NCBI GenBank assembly: GCA_027257055.1
Contig: JAPVLO010000232.1
Location: 3,162,001-3,226,000 of the forward strand
Source: Cephalopachus bancanus
Taxonomy: Eukaryota > Chordata > Mammalia > Primates > Tarsiidae
Direction of reading: 5' to 3'
Length of the DNA stretch: 64,000 nucleotides
Position 1 is the stretch's first letter, and each line of letters opens with the position of its first letter. The notes beneath the pieces were generated by a model, which searched no databases, was not told the DNA's origin, and saw only the letters and a program-made list of their open reading frames with translations. Positions 58,486 through 64,000 of this stretch are shown in pieces. The translations under genes were made by a program, and so were the position numbers.

Positions 58486-58844
58486 TCATATTTCCAACCA
58501 TATACAAACAAAAGAAAACAAGCTACAAAAAACAAAAGCGGTATCAGAAACAACAAGAGCCTAGCCAGCACGTGATAGGTGGCATATACATGACATCATC
58601 GCAGGCTAACTGAACAGCCTCCAACAAGAGGTGCCTCCACATTCCAGAACATCAACACTGGGCCAGATCTGACTCATGGACTCAAGAGACTGGCAGTGGT
58701 AAAAGCTGATGAAAAAGAAATTTCATTTCCTTTCTTAATGCATTCTTACACTTTTATTTATCTTTACAAGTAGAAATGCACAAATACTTAATAGTTTATT
58801 TTAAAGGAATGTCTGTAAATTTTTTGTTTGTTTTGTTTTTTGTA

Positions 58845-59139
58845 GGATTTTTTTGATTTGAGTTGGAGTCTCACTCTGTCGCCCAGGCTGGGGTGCAGTG
58901 GTACCCTCACAGTTATGGCAGCCTCAACCTGCTGGGCTCAGACAATCCTTCCACCTCAGCCTTCCAAGTAACTGGAATTACAGGCGTGAGTCACCATATC
59001 CAGCTAATTTTTTTATTTATTGTAGAGACGAGGTCTCACCAAGTTGCCCAGGCTGGCCTCGAACCTTCAGCTCAGATAATCCTCTTGCCTCCGCCTCCCA
59101 AAGTGGTGCAATTACAGGCATGAGACACCAGGCAGGACC
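58845..59139 (-). mobile_element. Alu SINE, antisense
   Basis: From a T-rich tract and GAGTTGGAGTCTCACTCTGT to AGACACCAGGCAGGAC. An older copy: it keeps CACCAAGTTGCCCAGGCTGG, and its linker TTTTTTTATTTATTGTAGAG shows the AATAAAT change of this lineage. Confidence 0.92.
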
Positions 59140-59173
59140 TAAAACAAATGCTTACTTCCTGTCAGCAATGAGC

Positions 59174-59242
59174 TGTGCAGTCCATACACCAGCAGCAATA
59201 GCATCACCTGGGCCTTATTAGAATGCAGATCCTTGAACATCT
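59174..59242 (+). mobile_element. MER5A fragment
   Basis: GTCCATACACCAGCAGCAAT, AGCATCACCTGGGCCTTATT and AGAATGCAGATCCTTGAAC match the first half of MER5A. It overlaps in wording with the copy at 57100 but breaks off early. Confidence 0.75.
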
Positions 59243-60160
59243 CTGTTTTCTCTGCTTTAAAATGTAAAGATCGAACTGTGTAATCTTAAAGTCCCTTGCA
59301 GCAGTCTGCAGACACTATACCTTAAAGACATTATTTCTCATTCCATACAAACTATTTAAACAGGCAGTGGCAGGGGATCCAGGACACAGGGGCGTAGCCT
59401 TCAGATAGTAGTAGGAACTATTGCAATTTCTACCTGGTACTTCTGATCCTGAGTCTTCCTACTACTGCACATAACAAAACCTGTACACTGGATAGGAGTA
59501 ACTGGAACTCACAGGTTCGTTCCACAGGTAATTACAGGTGATGGGCACTACTTTGATTACTAAGAATAAAGTCTTAGTAGGAGCAAGAGACAAAGTCCCC
59601 ATCCTCAAGCAACTTAGTGACACATAACAGATGCATTATTTCTACAAAGTAAGGCTGCCGTGGCACTATATGGTGGGCCCGGCACTTGGCTGTAGGCTAC
59701 AGAACATCACTGAGCCACATGCGGAAGGAGACACCAGGCAATCCAGCAACACTAGGAGAGGATTTCCTCTGGTTAGCGTCCCATGAGCCTCAGAAGGGTC
59801 CCTGAAGCTTCAACTCACCTCTGCAAAGAATTCTGCTTGTTTTCAAATAATTTTGGAAAGCACTTCAGATAACAGGCACACTGGTTGAGGTTCCAGTTTG
59901 TCCACTGTCCTCAGAAGCAAAAACTGTGTTATGGAAATAGAAACTTAGTCTTCACTTCCCCAGCCCTCCCTACAAAAGCTTCTTGCACAGCGATATTCTC
60001 CTCTAAGTTTCCTCTGTCACCGATTCATGTAAGCCATTGAATAAGCTACAACCACTCGGCAAAAAAAAGTGTATTTTCAGAAGGTCCCAATTCTTTCTGA
60101 AGGTTTCTTTCTGGTCTTCTAGGTTTTATATCCCATCAAGCTGTTCTATTCAACAGCCTT
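59243..60160. other. Unique intronic sequence
   Basis: No repeat or exon recognised. Confidence 0.4.
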
Positions 60161-60164
60161 CTAT

Positions 60165-60424
60165 GAAAAGTAATGTCTGAGCCCGCGGGTTCGAGACTCG
60201 CCTGGGCAATTTGGTGAGACCTCATCTCTACAACAAATCAAAAAATCAGTCGGACATGGTAGTGCATGCCTGTAATTCCGGCTACTCGGAAGGCTGAGGC
60301 GGAAGGATCGCCGGAGCCCAGCAGGTCGAGGCTGCAGTGGCTGCTTCCGGCCACTGCACTCTAGTCTGGGTGACAGAGTGAAACTCCAACACAAAAAAAA
60401 AAAAAGAAAAGAAAAGTAAATGTC
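60165..60424 (+). mobile_element. Young 5'-truncated Alu with target duplication
   Basis: Alu at 60178-60410 that starts inside the left arm at TGAGCCCGCGGGTTCGAGAC and runs to CTCCAACAC plus an A-rich tail. The flanks GAAAAGTAATGTC (60165-60177) and GAAAAGTAAATGTC (60411-60424) differ by one A. Confidence 0.95.
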
Positions 60425-62319
60425 CATGTAGTCACCCATCTCTGTCCCCCTCCTCCCTCTTTTTTTATTATTATTTTTTTGAGCCAAATGAGACAGCCCT
60501 GCCTTCAAACATTCCAATGGTGTCAGAAGCTTTATTGTTCTCCATCAGGGAAAGAGTGAAGCTTTCAGGGACCATGAAAGGCAGAACTTAACACTTAACG
60601 TCCCTGTAAGGTGAAAAGAAGGCATGAGATAAAATAAGTCTTTCATTATTAACTTGGGTTTTCAAAGATTTAAGAATTATCTCAACACAAAACTAAACAT
60701 ACAAGTGTCTTAGTGAACACGTTCCCTTTTTTATTTATTGGTATTTCTCACGTATTATTTCAGATCTCCTAGTCTAATATATTCTGCATTAAGCCCCTGA
60801 TTTAAGTTTCATTTAAACTACCTTCTTTTAAATACATATCTCTCCTCACTTAAATTCTCTGGAGTTTTAAGCAAAGAAGTAGGAGTTTAGTGTAAACTTT
60901 TCTTATTTGCATTAAGTAATTGGGTAGCTTGCCTAAGCTTAATGAAACAAACACCAGTCGGTGCTGCTCTTGGACCTCAAGCCCTGGCAACCTGGCTCTC
61001 TTCAGTGTATTGTCAATCAGGTGAAAGGCTTAAGACGCAACAGCAAAGTGAACTTCTAAAGACCAGTCAAATCCTTGATAATGAACATTATACATGTTCT
61101 TTTAAATGGGGAAAAAAACTGCTCATGAACCTCCAACTCCGATAGACATCTGGTATAAAATCAGTCCTATGCATTTCAGTCCCAATGTAAAAGCAGCCAG
61201 AGCTATTTTACTCCAAAGAGCCTAAAGCTTTCAAGAAAGTGAGAAGAGGATTTGGAAGATGATGTGAGAGGCCTGTTCATATACCGGCCTTCACTGCACT
61301 CCATGAAGTGGTCGTTACTCTCCCCATTTCTAGTGTGAGGAAAGCTGAGAAGAACAGGAGGCAGGAAGGCCTCGACCTGGTGTCCAAAGCATGTCCCTCC
61401 CACCTTCTCACAAGTAAGTGCCACTGCAGGATTCTGCTGCCGTCATATTACTCACCTCTGTAGTCATCTAAGGACCATTCTTTAAAGCCTACATTACTCA
61501 CAGTTATTTTAAAATAAGCTTTTTTTGAACTTTCTTTCACAGTATCAAGTCAGAGTTTGCCAGAGTCTAAATTATTACCACCTCTTTCTCAAAGTGAAAC
61601 TTTTCAACGGCCCTAAAAGTTTCTCTGAATTTGGATACTGCTCATTTGGTCATTCACAAATACTCAATTTATCTTCATGTATGTTGACACATACGTAATT
61701 CTATACAATTTTACCTGAGAAAATTACTTTTAATTTAATACATAAGGGCCATTATACAACAGAGAGAAAGTTGATAAGAACCTCAGATAATGGGTGAAAA
61801 TAAATGAGAAACAGATTGTTAGCGATAAAGTGATTCAACTAAATGACTTATCTAAGGTTGAACTATAACCATTAGACACAGACAATAGTTACAAAATATT
61901 GTAGTGTACTTGACTCGGAAAGCATACTGAAGAATTCCAGCAGTGAAGAGAAAAATGAGTGGCGGCAGTCACAAAGGTCAGTTTAATGCTAATGATGAAT
62001 TTTATTTTAATGTCTCACACTCTGTCAGAGCATGCTGAGAAGCACTCAAAATACTGTTTACTACCCACTTTTAAATAGAAAACCTGAGCTGAGTAATTTA
62101 ATGAGCTAATTATTAGACTATTAAAAATAAAGATGGAACAAGTCTACAGCTTTCTATTAATATGGCCTTGCAAAAAGCAAAAATACATGGAAGCTGAACA
62201 CTTCTCAGCTCAAACTATTTCAAATTCTAGAAGAAAATGCTCGTGGATTAAGACTCCAAAACAAATGTATGAACATGATTGTAAATGAATATGGCCATGT
62301 TAAGTTCATATATAATATC
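60425..62319. other. Unique intronic sequence
   Basis: No confident element. Plus- and minus-strand frames at 60942-61145 and 61203-61424 lack domain resemblance. AT-rich from 61.5 kb on. Confidence 0.4.
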
Positions 62320-62475
62320 ATGTGACAGATAAGAGTTAATATTTATCATGCTTACTCTGTGCCAGGTATAGATCTAAGAATTTGACAGGTGTAACACATT
62401 TAATACTCACAACAACTCCGCTGAATTGATTATATTTTAGATGAGAAGTTGAGGCATAGAGAAATTATGTAAGAC
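62320..62475 (-). mobile_element. MIR SINE, antisense
   Basis: TACTCTGTGCCAGGTATAGA, TAACACATTTAATACTCACA, ACAACTCCGCTGAATTGATT and AGATGAGAAGTTGAGGCATA follow antisense MIR order very clearly. Confidence 0.88.
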
Positions 62476-62995
62476 TGAGCCTTACAAAAGTTATAAGTAC
62501 AGTTTACACTTGGACAGCATAAGTCTGAACTGTGTGAAACCATATACATAAATTTCTTCAATATATATTAAAATACAAATATACTGAAAAAATTTCAGAA
62601 ATTTGCAACAATTAAAAAAAACTCAAAGATAAACTATATAGCCTAAAATATTGAAAAAATTAAGGTAAGCATGTCATAAATGCATAAAATATATGCATTT
62701 TAGTCTATTTGCTACCATGAAATATACACAAATTTACTATAAAAAGTTAAAATTTACTAAAACTTACACACACATTTACAGACCATACATGGTGCCATTT
62801 ACCATTGAGAGAAATGGAAACAAACATAAAAGATGCAGTGTTAAATCACAGTTGCATAAAATTAATTGTAGTACATACCGTACCACTGTAATAACTTCAT
62901 AGCCACCTCTTGTTACTGTTGTGAGCTTACAAGTTATGCGTATCCACTTAAAACGTCACATGAGACTCTCTCCGGTAAACCTCAGAGTGGTTTCA

Positions 62996-63117
62996 TATGT
63001 TCATGTTTAGTGCATGGTCATGTTCATGTTATGCATGTTCTTTTCATATTTAGTGCATGGTCATGTTCATGTTATATACGTTCTGTTCATGTTCAGTGTA
63101 TGGTCACGTTTAGTGCA
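62996..63117 (+). repeat. 43-base imperfect tandem repeat inside the Tigger element
   Basis: TTTAGTGCATGGTCATGTTC occurs at 63006, again at 63049, and a diverged third unit (TTCAGTGTATGGTCACGTT) starts at 63092, all 43 bases apart. The family consensus as I recall it has a single such unit, so this is a local expansion. Confidence 0.85.
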
Positions 63118-63142
63118 ATACCATAGACTCTGACTAACACCA

Positions 63143-64000
63143 TGGGACCCACAGTGCCACTGGTGATGCCTGAAGTGCTCCCAAGATGCAGAGAAAAGTC
63201 ATGACATTATAAGAAAAGGTTGAATTGCTTAATATGTACCATAGATTGAGGTCTGCAGCTGCAAGTTCCTGCCATTTTGAGATAAATTAATCCAGCATGA
63301 GGACCACTACAAAAAAAAAAAGAAGAAAGAAAAGAAAATCTGTGAAACCGTTGATGCAGCTATGCCAGGAAAGATAAAAACCTTTCTCTATTTGCAAAAT
63401 ACCTTTTCATTTCATATTGAAATTGCAGCTTTTATGTGGGTGCAGACCCTTATAAGAAAGGCATACCTACAGACTCCAAAGTGAAGCGAAGAAGTCATTA
63501 TATGACAACTTAAAGGCAAATCTTATGCCAGCAAAGGACGGTTTGATAATTTTAGGAAGAGGTTTGGTTTTAAAAATATCAAGATAATAGGAGAATCAGT
63601 TTTGTTTTACCAAGAAGTAGCAGAGAAGATTTAAGATGCCATTAAGAATATCACTGAGGAGAAAGGATATCCGCCCAAACAGATTTTTAATGGCAACAAA
63701 AGTGCCACAAAGAAAATTCATTAGTAAGGATGAGAAGCAAGCACTAGGAGTTGAGACAGGAAGGGACAGGTTAAAGGCTATCGCTTTGTACAAATAAAGT
63801 AGTTTATGATCAAGACTTGATCTAATCTATAAAGCTGCTAACCTCTTGACCCTTAAAGGGAAAAAAAAAAACACCAGCTGCCAGTCCTTGGTTGCACAAG
63901 AAGGCCTAGACAACAAAAATCCTTTTTCTGGACTACTTTCATCAATGCTTTGTCCCTGAAGTTAGGAAGTATCTTGCCAGTAAGAAAATATCTTTCAATG
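63143..64000 (+). pseudogene. Tigger1 (pogo-like) transposase pseudogene, partial
   Basis: Starting near ACACCATGGGACC, the plus strand encodes in broken frames an N-terminal helix-turn-helix (KVELLNMYHRLRSAAA-like), the CENP-B-type second DNA-binding part (IEIAAFMWVQ, RKAYLQT), and the start of the DDE region (EEKGYPPKQIFNGN-like, near 63657-63705). Several frameshifts and stops, and an A-rich insertion at 63310-63335, break it. The Asp expected in the first catalytic motif is not seen in frame. It is a fossil of the family that also gave rise to CENP-B-like host genes. Confidence 0.85.

Larger units (their letters stand above)
55593..64000 (-). other. CHCHD3: CHCHD3 intron upstream of the exon (right part of window)
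   Basis: Sequence 5' of the exon in gene orientation, ending at the CATTTCAG acceptor. No earlier CHCHD3 exon could be recognised before the window edge, so at least 8.4 kb of intron is present. It contains L2, MER5A, MIR, Alu and Tigger1 copies separated by unique sequence. Confidence 0.8.
62500..64000 (+). mobile_element. Tigger1-type DNA transposon, autonomous form, runs off the window
   Basis: The terminal repeat CAGTTTACACTTGGACAGCA is preceded by TA (62498-62499). It is followed by the long 5' non-coding part (GGTGCCATTTACCATTGAGA, TTAAAACGTCACATGAGACT) and then a degraded pogo/CENP-B-like transposase. The right end lies beyond 64000. Known autonomous copies are about 2.4 kb, so roughly 0.9 kb is missing from view. 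Confidence 0.93.

Noticed and set aside
62693..62902. 69-residue plus-strand frame
   Set aside because: It lies in the 5' non-coding part of the Tigger1 copy.
63001..63120. CRISPR-like or satellite array from the repeated GTGCATGGTCATGTTC words
   Set aside because: Only three diverging units inside a DNA transposon; a small minisatellite-like expansion explains it.
1..64000. CRISPR arrays, operons, prophage or plasmid features
   Set aside because: The DNA is vertebrate intronic sequence with SINEs and LINEs; no regularly spaced repeats or prokaryotic gene layout.
1..64000. Human or other anthropoid origin
   Set aside because: Young Alus lack AluS/AluY wording and carry their own set of changes; human AluJ is similar but has no T-arm-like stem.

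Overview
The window reads as non-coding nuclear DNA of a primate. It lies almost entirely in introns of one gene on the minus strand. The only protein-coding exon I can support is 55475-55592 (minus). It is an internal 118-base exon of CHCHD3 (MIC19, a subunit of the mitochondrial MICOS complex) and encodes part of its charged central helix. The rest is the long intron downstream of that exon (1-55474) and part of the intron upstream of it (55593-64000). Essentially all other open frames are chance frames or lie in old repeats.

Organism: dimeric Alu SINEs rule out non-primates. The youngest Alus here belong to a distinctive subfamily (CCCGCGGGTTCGAGACCCGC in the left arm, AATAAATCAAAAAATCAGCC linker, CAGTCTGGGCGAC and CTCCAACTC at the 3' end). 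These differ from human AluS/AluY and from the lemur/loris type, so a tarsier is the most consistent host. That is an inference from remembered consensus sequences.

Layout. 1-10 kb: a hAT-type MITE, an L1 3' end, a decayed antisense L1 ORF2, one Alu and a MER2-type Tigger element. 10-14 kb: an old AluJ, two young Alus in inverted orientation about 235 bases apart, L2 and MIR remnants. 14-19 kb: a long stretch almost free of repeats, the best candidate for conserved non-coding elements. 19.4-20.0 kb: an internally deleted mariner element with both terminal repeats. 23-26 kb: L1/HAL1-like sequence broken up by Alus. 29.2-29.8 kb: an ERV1-like LTR on the minus strand with a tRNA-Gln primer-binding site but no internal provirus. 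30-45 kb: several Alus, including one with no 3' tail but perfect target duplications at 40.5 kb. 45.0-45.9 kb: a local 360-380 base direct duplication. 46-55 kb: mainly unique intron, an L2 block, a GT microsatellite and L1 3' ends. 55.5 kb: the CHCHD3 exon. 55.6-64 kb: MER5A, MIR, L2 and Alu copies, then an autonomous-type Tigger1 fossil that runs off the right edge.

No bacterial, plasmid, CRISPR or operon-like content is present, and I found no convincing new protein system. The noteworthy material is transposon biology (a T-arm-like Alu hairpin, a tailless Alu, the mariner and the LTR with its PBS), a local duplication, and possible regulatory non-coding sequence inside a CHCHD3 intron. 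All repeat names are from memory of family consensus sequences, without a database search.
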